Positions 6,884 through 12,580 of a stretch of 16,370 nucleotides of DNA are shown here, piece by piece (the stretch's first letter is position 1; each line of letters opens with the position of its first letter). The translations under genes were made by a program, and so were the position numbers. The notes beneath the pieces are model-generated. The model was not told the origin of the DNA and ran no database searches. It saw nothing but the letters and a program-made list of their open reading frames with translations. The DNA lies in contig JAHISC010000008.1 in the NCBI GenBank assembly GCA_018818445.1, positions 1 to 16,370 on the forward strand, given 5' to 3'. Origin of the DNA: Patescibacteria group bacterium. Its GTDB lineage: Bacteria > Patescibacteriota > Patescibacteriia > UBA9934.

Positions 6884-7430
6884 CGTAATCACCTGTTTCC
6901 GTATTGATCCTGACAACATCGCCAACTTTAACAAAAATAGGCACTCTAATTTTTAGACCATTATCTGCCACAGCATCTTTTTGTACGTTGCCAGAAGCAG
7001 TATCTCCTTTAACCGCAGGCTCGGTTTCGGTTACTGTATATTCTACTTTCTTGGGTATTTCAACGGCAATTGGATTTTCATTGTAAATAGAAACTACAAC
7101 TTCTAGACCTTCTTTCAAATATTTAGCATCATCTCCAACTAAATCTCGATTGATAACAACTTGCTCATAAGTACGATCATCCATGAAAGTCAAAGTATCA
7201 ATATCGCCAAAAATATACTGCATTTTTTTATGCAAGACCTCAACAAACTCCAAAGTTTCAGCAGCCTTAAAAGAATTATCATTAACTTTTCCACTGGAAA
7301 GTGATTTCATTTTTGTTCTAACGAATGAGCCGCCCTTTCCAGGTGAGACTCGCTGAAAGTCTGTTACCACCCATAATTCATCGTTAATTTTTAATACTGT
7401 TCCCTTTTTTATTTCATTTGGAGATGCCAT
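6867..7430 (-). CDS. efp: Translation elongation factor P
   Basis: EF-P relieves ribosome stalling at consecutive prolines by binding between the P and E sites. 187 residues, matching the E. coli length of 188. Three beta-barrel domains are present: KOW-like N-terminal domain with MASPNEIKKGTVLKINDELW, the modification loop SPGKGGSFVRTK with the target lysine at residue 32, the middle OB domain (Q71YIFGDIDTLTFMD region), and the C-terminal OB domain ending VRINTETGDYVER. A lysine in PGKG is the residue that EpmA beta-lysylates in E. coli, and an EpmA-like gene lies 23 bases upstream, so the factor is probably modified this way. Relatives with arginine (rhamnosylated) differ here. The ATG at 7430 has no Shine-Dalgarno sequence. 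It is co-directional with epmA and ftsK, and probably part of the rpsF-ssb-rpsR-epmA-efp transcript. Confidence 0.97.
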   Translation of the reverse strand: MASPNEIKKGTVLKINDELWVVTDFQRVSPGKGGSFVRTKMKSLSSGKVNDNSFKAAETLEFVEVLHKKMQYIFGDIDTLTFMDDRTYEQVVINRDLVGDDAKYLKEGLEVVVSIYNENPIAVEIPKKVEYTVTETEPAVKGDTASGNVQKDAVADNGLKIRVPIFVKVGDVVRINTETGDYVERVN

Positions 7431-7453
7431 AGGAGAAGAGATTGTTAAAGATG

Positions 7454-8263
7454 TTAAAATTTTTGGTTGAATAATTGGATGTCCTCAATTTCGCCTACAC
7501 CATACTTCAGCATTACTAGGCGGTCAAGGCCAAGAGCATTACCGTAGATTGGACTTTTTATCTTGTCGAGCGCTAATAGTAGTTCTTCATCTATCGGATA
7601 AACTGTTTTGCCTAATCTTTGTCGCTCAAGTTGCTCAGCTTCGAATCTTCGACGTTGCTCGGCAGGATCAGTTAGTTCAGCAAAACCATTGCAAAGCTCC
7701 ATGCCATCCTCAAAAGCTTCAAAACGCTCAGCATAAGTGCCATCGACAGAAATCTTTGCTAAAGAAGCCTGTTGAAGCGGGTACTTGGTTACAAAAAATC
7801 GTTTATCTGAAATATGCGGGTCACCAAATTCATCAACTCCGGCTTGTGCAAACGAATAACGCGGCCACTTTGCATCATCTTCCAACACTGCTTGCAAAAA
7901 GTCTTCGGTCTCATTCATTAAGTCTTCGTAACTTCCAGATGCATACCACTCAAGCATCATAAACTCTGGAATATTATGCGGTCCTGACTCATTGTTTCGA
8001 AAAACTGGAGTAATGGTATAAATTTTTTCGAAACCAGCCCCCAATAATTTTTTCATCGAATATTCAGGAGATGTTATTAAGCCAGCTCGTTCTCCATTTA
8101 CTTCCACTTCCAGAGGATTTAAGTTCGGTTCCATGCCTGGAGAATTAACTAAAAGCGGCGTACGAAATTCTTCAAAACCACGAGTACGAAAAAACGCATG
8201 CACTGCCGATTCAGTCGACTGCCACATGCGTTTTCTAATTTGAATGTCATCTTTTGAGAGCAC
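7454..8263 (-). CDS. epmA: EF-P (R)-beta-lysine ligase, EpmA/PoxA-like
   Basis: Class II aminoacyl-tRNA-synthetase-like enzyme, a LysRS catalytic core without the anticodon-binding domain, which attaches beta-lysine to EF-P. 269 residues from a GTG at 8263. This start is supported because IQIRKRMWQSTESAVHAFFR aligns with the first helix of E. coli EpmA; a later ATG at 8227 would cut it. Seen: LITSPEYSMKKLL (62-74), motif 2 FRNNESGPHNIPEFMMLEWY (88-107), MELCNGFAELTDP (188-200), motif 3 GNALGLDRLVML (241-252). The Ala in motif 3 (A243) matches the Ala that distinguishes EpmA from the Gly of LysRS and is linked to beta-lysine use. E. coli EpmA has 325 residues; about 45-55 are missing between residues 130 and 160 here. 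The neighbours are rpsR (22 bases upstream) and efp (23 bases downstream), strong functional context. EpmB, which makes beta-lysine, is not in the window. Confidence 0.9.
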   Translation of the reverse strand: MLSKDDIQIRKRMWQSTESAVHAFFRTRGFEEFRTPLLVNSPGMEPNLNPLEVEVNGERAGLITSPEYSMKKLLGAGFEKIYTITPVFRNNESGPHNIPEFMMLEWYASGSYEDLMNETEDFLQAVLEDDAKWPRYSFAQAGVDEFGDPHISDKRFFVTKYPLQQASLAKISVDGTYAERFEAFEDGMELCNGFAELTDPAEQRRRFEAEQLERQRLGKTVYPIDEELLLALDKIKSPIYGNALGLDRLVMLKYGVGEIEDIQLFNQKF

Positions 8264-8285
8264 AAAAAAACCAATCGATCCGATC

Positions 8286-8516
8286 TTATTTCAAGACAAA
8301 TGGCAATAAAGCCATTATTCTTGATCGCTTGATCTCTTGTGACATCTTGCGTTGATGTTTTGAGCACAAACCACTGCGTTTACTTGGCACAATCTTACCA
8401 AATGAAGATATGTAGCGACGCAAAAGATTGGTATTCTTATAATCCAAAACCAACTGTTTGTTTACGCAAAAATTACAATATTTTTCTTTATTTGTTAGTG
8501 TTTCTTGTTTTGCCAT
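8286..8516 (-). CDS. rpsR: 30S ribosomal protein bS18
   Basis: Small-subunit protein that binds the platform of 16S rRNA with bS6. 76 residues, the usual length. The core LVLDYKNTNLLRRYISSFGK, IVPSKRSGLCSKHQRKMSQE, IKRSRIMALLPFV is diagnostic. Four zinc ligands are visible, C14 and C17 (CNFC) with C51 and H54 (CSKH), so this is the zinc-binding (C+) form known to exist beside C- forms. ATG at 8516 is preceded by an A-rich stretch with no Shine-Dalgarno sequence. It lies 95 bases after ssb, within the classic rpsF-ssb-rpsR order. In many bacteria rplI (bL9) follows; here epmA does. Confidence 0.97.
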   Translation of the reverse strand: MAKQETLTNKEKYCNFCVNKQLVLDYKNTNLLRRYISSFGKIVPSKRSGLCSKHQRKMSQEIKRSRIMALLPFVLK

Positions 8517-8611
8517 ATTTTTTTAATAAGGTTATAGGTTTAATGTTGTAGGTTTTGAGGGATTAAAAATATTTTCAATAACCTGACCCCTGAAACCTCT
8601 ACCATTTCACC
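8517..8611 (-). repeat. Degenerate intergenic repeat between ssb and rpsR
   Basis: A 95-bp AT-rich spacer with two imperfect copies of a GTTRTAGGTTT unit on the plus strand (8531-8555) and a 7-bp inverted repeat AGGTTAT (8529-8535) / ATAACCT (8578-8584) around a palindromic AAAATATTTT. No promoter of quality or T-tract terminator was seen. It resembles decayed intergenic repeats, but that is an impression only. Confidence 0.35.
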
Positions 8612-9073
8612 TTAGAACGGGATGTCTTCAATCTTTATTTCATCATCTGGATTTGCTGCTGGCTCCTCTTGAATACTCGGCTCCTCTGCACTAAATGATG
8701 GAGCTGCAGAGAAATCACCGGCTGTACCCGCGCCAGTTCCAGGACGATCGAGAAGGATCATGTTGTCCGCCACAATTTCTGTTCTAAATCTACGCACACC
8801 GTCTTGGCCTTCCCAATCTCGTGTTTGCAAACGACCTTCCACATAAGTCTTCCGTCCCTTTTTTAAGAACTGAGAACAAATTTCAGCCAGCTTGCCCCAA
8901 GCAACAATATTATGATATTCAACTGCTTCTTGTTTAGCGCCAGATGCATCCTTCCAGGTTCTGTTGGTCGCTACTCCAAATGAACAAACTGATTGCCCGC
9001 CGGTTGTTTGTCTGAGTTCAGGGTCACGGGTAAGATTACCAATTACCTGAGCTCGATTAAGTGATGATGCCAT
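8612..9073 (-). CDS. ssb: Single-stranded DNA-binding protein
   Basis: Binds and protects single-stranded DNA during replication and repair, and recruits partners through its C-terminal tip. 153 residues. OB fold at about 1-108 (LNRAQVIGNLTRDPELRQTT, VEYHNIVAWGKLAEICSQFL, KKGRKTYVEGRLQTRDWEGQ), a Gly/Ala/Ser and Glu/Pro-rich linker (about 110-142), then the acidic tip DDEIKIEDIPF, which matches the canonical D-D-I-P-F ending. ATG at 9073 lies 8 bases after the rpsF stop with no Shine-Dalgarno sequence, so translation may be coupled to rpsF. It sits between rpsF and rpsR as in most bacteria. Confidence 0.97.
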   Translation of the reverse strand: MASSLNRAQVIGNLTRDPELRQTTGGQSVCSFGVATNRTWKDASGAKQEAVEYHNIVAWGKLAEICSQFLKKGRKTYVEGRLQTRDWEGQDGVRRFRTEIVADNMILLDRPGTGAGTAGDFSAAPSFSAEEPSIQEEPAANPDDEIKIEDIPF

Positions 9074-9081
9074 AGAAATTT

Positions 9082-9567
9082 TTAGATGTTTTGAGTAATG
9101 TCACTGTCCAAAATTTCGTCTAATTTCTTGTCGAGTTCTGAAACAGACATTTTCTCTTTTACTTCTTCTTGCACTGGTTCTTGCTTTTGCACCATTTTCT
9201 CTGGCGTCTTGTTTGCACGCTTTCCTTCTGGTGTTAACGGAGCTTGGTATGAAGTAATCTCAACATGCTCCACTGGCACGCCAGCTTCGCGCTTAACAAA
9301 GATGTGGCGCAAAATTTCATCAGTGTGTTTAAGGTCAGTATCTAGTTTAGCCAGAACAGAACCATCTTCCACGGAAATATAATTCAAAATATACGTCCCG
9401 TGACGTACTTTCTTAACTGGATACGCTAGCTTAATTTTACCGAGGTTCTCGGTTTTTTCGATCTTGGCTTCTGCCTTCTCTAGAAGATCAGAAACTTTTT
9501 TTGTCACACCATCGATCTCTGTATCAGAGAATTGCGATGGGACAATATAAAGAAGTTCGTAAATCAT
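9082..9567 (-). CDS. rpsF: 30S ribosomal protein bS6
   Basis: Small-subunit protein that forms a heterodimer with bS18 on the 16S platform. 161 residues from ATG at 9567. The family normally starts right before YELLYIVP, and MIYELLYIVPSQFSDTEIDG does so; a TTG at 9612 in the same frame would add 15 unlikely residues over a hairpin-rich leader. The ferredoxin-like core (about 1-95) includes KIKLAYPVKKVRHGTYILNY and ILRHIFVKREAG. A C-terminal extension of about 60 residues follows, Lys/Glu/Gln-rich with a charged helix (SVSELDKKLDEIL) at the end; E. coli S6 also has a tail but a different one. First gene of the rpsF-ssb-rpsR cluster, with promoter at 9634-9662. Confidence 0.95.
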   Translation of the reverse strand: MIYELLYIVPSQFSDTEIDGVTKKVSDLLEKAEAKIEKTENLGKIKLAYPVKKVRHGTYILNYISVEDGSVLAKLDTDLKHTDEILRHIFVKREAGVPVEHVEITSYQAPLTPEGKRANKTPEKMVQKQEPVQEEVKEKMSVSELDKKLDEILDSDITQNI

Positions 9568-9627
9568 ATTTGATTGGCCCTTTTTAGGGGCAGCCTTTGT
9601 GGCTACGGACAATTAGTATGAATTAAT
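9568..9627 (-). promoter_or_regulatory. rpsF leader with two hairpins, possible S6:S18 autoregulatory site
   Basis: About 60 nt. On the minus strand a CCG trinucleotide is followed by hairpin AGCC-ACAAA-GGCT, then GCCC-CTAAAAA-GGGC, then the ATG. In several bacterial groups the S6:S18 complex binds a CCG-containing bulged hairpin in the rpsF leader to repress the operon. Here the CCG stands beside rather than clearly inside a bulge, so the match is suggestive only. Confidence 0.3.
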
Positions 9628-9633
9628 GCTCGA

Positions 9634-9662
9634 ATATTAGCCTAGGAGCTAGTTTTAGTCAA
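9634..9662 (-). promoter_or_regulatory. Promoter of the rpsF-ssb-rpsR cluster (-35 TTGACT, 17 bp, -10 TAATAT)
   Basis: Minus strand TTGACT (9657-9662) and TAATAT (9634-9639) with a 17-bp spacer. Expected start near 9627. It would drive rpsF, ssb, rpsR and probably epmA and efp, as no terminator was seen between them. Confidence 0.75.
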
Positions 9663-9742
9663 GCTAGGCCGCTTCATTTAATAAATTTGGCTTTATAAAT
9701 GGTCCGATCGGGACACCCGTAAAATAAAACACAACTTTTACC

Positions 9743-9769
9743 CAATAAAATCAACCTCAAACCGAGGTT
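9743..9769 (-). terminator. Candidate terminator downstream of the HD gene
   Basis: Minus strand AACCTC-GGTTT-GAGGTT followed by GATTTTATT. A six-pair hairpin with a T-rich tail, about 155 bases after the HD gene stop. It lies in the first of two 23-bp direct repeats; the second copy (9877-9899) has no T tract. Confidence 0.4.
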
Positions 9770-9899
9770 TAACCTTGAAAAAACCTTACTTTACATTTTA
9801 TCGACTTTTTATTGAGCTTTTTCACTTTCAAAAACTGGTTTCTTTTGAAATTAATCCGATTGCTCAATATTCACAGCCTCAAACCGAGGTTTAACCTTG
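9755..9899. repeat. 145-bp intergenic element bounded by 23-bp direct repeats
   Basis: Identical 23-bp copies lie at 9755-9777 and 9877-9899; each contains CCTCAAACCGAGG and TTTAACCTTG. The 99 bp between them hold nested inverted repeats: TATTGAGC (9810-9817) with GCTCAATA (9862-9869), and inside it TTTCAAAA (9826-9833) with TTTTGAAA (9843-9850). No reading frame of note is present. It may be a non-autonomous repeat, a duplicated terminator, or a structured RNA. The rest of the rpsF-HD gap (9568-9924) holds the rpsF leader and promoter and a short GTCC-CGATC-GGAC inverted repeat near 9700. Confidence 0.6.
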
Positions 9900-9924
9900 G
9901 AATTCATTTTTGCTCTGTTACTTT

Positions 9925-9945
9925 CTACCGTCTACTATCTACTAT
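9925..9945. repeat. Heptamer tandem repeat forming the 3' end of the HD gene
   Basis: Three plus-strand units CTACCGT, CTACTAT, CTACTAT. Read on the minus strand they give the codons ATA GTA GAT AGT AGA CGG TAG, that is the last six residues and the stop of the HD gene. Confidence 0.8.
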
Positions 9946-11235
9946 TTCTTCAAACCTCTCAAAATCCTCCCTTAAGACAAAAAAATCTGTGAAATTAATC
10001 TTTTCATTGTACTTTTGCAGTAAATCAGAATATTCCCCAATCGGCACAAAAATAGAGTCACCCAAAGTTCTCTTAACTACATGAATGGATCCTGGTGCAA
10101 TATTTTCATCAATTTTTGCCAGTTCACCGGCAGCAGTGTGAGTGAAGTAACCAATATGATTATCCTGGCAAAGTGTTTTAAGCTTGGCTAGAATCTCCGT
10201 GTCAGATAGATTATCTGTGCGTAGTCTTAAAATCCGCTTTGGAGCAATCCGGCGCATTAAATGATGTGACCAATAATTATTTTGATCAGTAGCCGCAGAA
10301 AATAACTTTTCCAGTACAGCTGCATCACGAATTGAAACATATTCGTAAGGGTCGCTTGGAATTCGAAGATCAATTTCACGGCTCAAAATAGCCTCTTCTA
10401 AATAATGAGTAAATCCAGCCTTGGTTTTGTGAAAATAAACTTGATCAATCATGTGGTAGCGTGCCAAAAGCATATCTTCAAAAGCGCGTACTCCGTTTTC
10501 ATGTAAAGTTAAAATTAAATGTCCGTCTTTTTCTCCAATACCCATCGAACTAATCAACCAATCCAAATCAAAGTGCCCATAAGTCACGCCGCAAAAATAA
10601 CTATCACGCAATAAATAATCCATTCTGTCACAGTCTATGGTGCCAGAAATAATTGATTTAAGAATTGCGTGCAAGGTTGGCGTACGTTTTTCCAGTTCAA
10701 GAAAAAATGATGATGGACGTACTCCGCCGTGAACTAAAGATGCAATATCTTGAGCCATGTCTTCACCCAGAATTCCTTCTTGAGCCATAATCTGAATCAG
10801 TAGAACGCTATAATCCTCATGATGAGCCTGCTCATTGTACTGCACTTTCCACCAGTCATGATTCAGTGGTAGCTTTTGCCAAAGAGGAAAAACACTTTCA
10901 GATGAATGTGAGAATGGCCCGTGCCCGATGTCATGCAAAAGCCCGGCCAGTCTGACTGTCTGTCGAATTCTTTCAATTTCATCCTGACTAAACCGTAAAG
11001 AAAAAATTGAAGAACTGGCAATCAATCTACTAAACAATCTTCCAGCTACGTGCATGGCGCCCAATGCATGAGAAAAACGATCATGTACCCCGCTTGGGTA
11101 GACATAGGAAAGTAAAAATGACAATTGACTAATGTATCTTAGGCGCTGAACAAAAGGGTGATCGATAACTCCGCGCTCAATTTCGTTGAACGGTATCCGA
11201 GCATGAACTGGATCGCGAATTTCGTATTGTGCCAT
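9925..11235 (-). CDS. HD-domain phosphohydrolase, YdhJ/SAMHD1-like
   Basis: Metal-dependent HD superfamily protein related to dNTP triphosphohydrolases. 436 residues from ATG at 11235, which has AGGA just upstream; a GTG at 11259 would add eight residues. Visible metal ligands: H56 in RFSHALGAMHVA, H101-D102 in LLHDIGHGPFSHSSE, and an aspartate near 201 in SGTIDCDRMDYLLRDS. This arrangement, DPVH near the start and QRLRYISQL, matches the HD family that includes YdhJ and SAMHD1. The substrate cannot be told from sequence; dNTPs or other nucleotides are possible. The last six residues (IVDSRR) and the stop come from a heptamer tandem repeat, so the true ancestral C-terminus may differ. It is divergent from the Trm11-like gene with about 97 bases between the starts. 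Confidence 0.85.
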   Translation of the reverse strand: MAQYEIRDPVHARIPFNEIERGVIDHPFVQRLRYISQLSFLLSYVYPSGVHDRFSHALGAMHVAGRLFSRLIASSSIFSLRFSQDEIERIRQTVRLAGLLHDIGHGPFSHSSESVFPLWQKLPLNHDWWKVQYNEQAHHEDYSVLLIQIMAQEGILGEDMAQDIASLVHGGVRPSSFFLELEKRTPTLHAILKSIISGTIDCDRMDYLLRDSYFCGVTYGHFDLDWLISSMGIGEKDGHLILTLHENGVRAFEDMLLARYHMIDQVYFHKTKAGFTHYLEEAILSREIDLRIPSDPYEYVSIRDAAVLEKLFSAATDQNNYWSHHLMRRIAPKRILRLRTDNLSDTEILAKLKTLCQDNHIGYFTHTAAGELAKIDENIAPGSIHVVKRTLGDSIFVPIGEYSDLLQKYNEKINFTDFFVLREDFERFEEIVDSRR

Positions 11236-11297
11236 ATATCCTAAGCTTAAACGATTCACTAAACCGCGTCCAATTTAGAAGAATCTTTCCTGATAGC

Positions 11298-11326
11298 TTG
11301 ACCGGTTGCCTTAAGAGACCTATTAT
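11298..11326 (+). promoter_or_regulatory. Promoter of the Trm11-like gene, predicts a leaderless mRNA
   Basis: TTGACC (11298-11303), 17 bp, TATTAT (11321-11326). A start 7 bases downstream falls on the A of the ATG at 11333, so the transcript would have no leader. Confidence 0.75.
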
Positions 11327-11332
11327 TTGCCT

Positions 11333-12511
11333 ATGCAATTCGCAATTTTAGGCAGCCACCCTAATCTCTCGCTGGCTGAGCTAACAAGTATAACCAATCA
11401 AGTACCACTGCATCATGCTGATAAAGTGGCGCTTTTCAATTCTTTTGATACAGAGCTTTCTAATCTGCAAAAAAAATTGGGCGGCGTACAAAAGCTTGGA
11501 TTTATTATTGGTAGTTCTAAAACTGATGATTACGAGGGATTGATTGATCTTTGCACTTCAGTTTTGCTCGAAAAGGCAACAGACCAAAAAATTAAATTTG
11601 GTTTTAGTGTTTACGATATCCGCAACCCTAAAGGAGCTCAAAATCTGAGAGGACAGATTGAACGAATTGGTTTGGAAGTTAAAAAATCAATGAAAGCTGC
11701 TGGTAAAAATGCCAGGCTGGTAACTTCCAAAGAGCCTCAACTATCTTCTGTAGTAGTCACTAAAAATAAACTTCTCCAAACCGGCGCTGAATTTATTTTG
11801 ATTGTTAACAAGGTTGAACTACTAATAGGGTTTACAGAAGCTGTTCAAGACTTTGAAGATTGGTCGCATCGCGACTACGATCGTCCAGCTCGTGACGCTA
11901 GGCGTGGTATGTTGCCACCTAAGCTAGCTAGAATGATGGTAAACCTTGGCGATACTGAACCGGAAAAAAGCACCATACTCGATCCATTTTGCGGCTCTGG
12001 CACTGTGCTGATGGAAGCATCTATGCTTGGTTTTAAAAAAATGTTGGGTAGTGATATTCAAAAACAAGCAGTAGATGACACAGAAAAAAATCTAATCTGG
12101 CTCTCTCAGCAAGGTATCGAAGTGACTAAATATCAATTAGCACAGAGCAGCGCGGAAAAAATTGCCGACGTTTTCCCAGAAACAAAAGTTGATGTCATTG
12201 TGACTGAGCCATTCTTAGGCAAACCTCGCCAAGGAACCGAATCTGTGGCAATGATCGAGAAAACTATAGCTGAATTAGAAGAGCTTTATAAAAAAAGTTT
12301 TACTACTCTATTTGAGCTACTAAAATCTGGTGGAACTCTGGTAGTTGCTTCGCCAGTGCACTTTATTGGAGGCCGTGAATTTGCTCCAGACACCAAGGCT
12401 ATCCTCAAAAAAATTGGCTTCAGCCCTTCACCGGCCAGCGAGACAAGATTGCTTTATCACCAAAAAGATCAATTCGTCGCCCGCGATCTTTTACGCTTTA
12501 AAAAAGTTTAG
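11333..12511 (+). CDS. Trm11-like THUMP/SAM-dependent RNA methyltransferase
   Basis: 392 residues. An N-terminal part with predicted THUMP RNA-binding region (about 50-170) is followed by a Rossmann methyltransferase. The junction RDYDRPARDARRGMLPPKLA followed by RMMVNL (about 180-204) is the conserved block of the Trm11/Trm-G10 family, which makes m2G (or m2,2G) at position 10 of tRNA. SAM-binding motif I is DPFCGSGTVLMEA (217-229). Motif IV reads TEPFLG (291-296) where N6/N2 methylases normally have D/N-P-P-F/Y, an unusual Glu. ATG at 11333 is chosen over a TTG at 11327 because the promoter places the transcript start at 11333. This is the only plus-strand gene; it diverges from the HD gene and converges on ychF. 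RNA substrate and position are inferred from the family. Confidence 0.8.
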   Translation: MQFAILGSHPNLSLAELTSITNQVPLHHADKVALFNSFDTELSNLQKKLGGVQKLGFIIGSSKTDDYEGLIDLCTSVLLEKATDQKIKFGFSVYDIRNPKGAQNLRGQIERIGLEVKKSMKAAGKNARLVTSKEPQLSSVVVTKNKLLQTGAEFILIVNKVELLIGFTEAVQDFEDWSHRDYDRPARDARRGMLPPKLARMMVNLGDTEPEKSTILDPFCGSGTVLMEASMLGFKKMLGSDIQKQAVDDTEKNLIWLSQQGIEVTKYQLAQSSAEKIADVFPETKVDVIVTEPFLGKPRQGTESVAMIEKTIAELEELYKKSFTTLFELLKSGGTLVVASPVHFIGGREFAPDTKAILKKIGFSPSPASETRLLYHQKDQFVARDLLRFKKV

Positions 12512-12519
12512 GAAAATTA

Positions 12520-12559
12520 AAATTACACTTTTGATCCGGCCGGATCAAAAGTGTAATTT
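12520..12559. terminator. Perfect 40-bp palindrome between convergent genes, probable bidirectional terminator
   Basis: Left arm AAATTACACTTTTGATCCGG (12520-12539) is exactly complementary to 12540-12559, with no spacer. It starts eight bases after the methyltransferase stop and ends 21 bases before the ychF stop. The T content downstream is modest (AATTTAGTTT on plus, AATTTTAATTTT on minus). The position fits a shared terminator, but the arms are unusually long. Confidence 0.65.
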
Positions 12560-12580
12560 AGTTTAAAAATAATTTGAACT

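Noticed and set aside
7549..7962. Plus-strand open frame of 137 codons opposite epmA
   Set aside because: The minus strand carries the conserved EpmA motifs over the same bases; the plus frame has no recognisable family.
9568..9612. TTG at 9612 as the rpsF start
   Set aside because: It would add 15 residues before the conserved family start and translate through the leader hairpins.
9755..9899. Minimal CRISPR array (two 23-bp repeats, one spacer)
   Set aside because: The spacer would be 99 bp, contains strong inverted repeats, and there are only two copies; no cas genes in view.
11236..11297. Promoter for the HD gene (TTGGAC, 16 bp, TTTAAG on the minus strand)
   Set aside because: Both boxes are weak matches, so no promoter is annotated, although its position would again give a very short leader.
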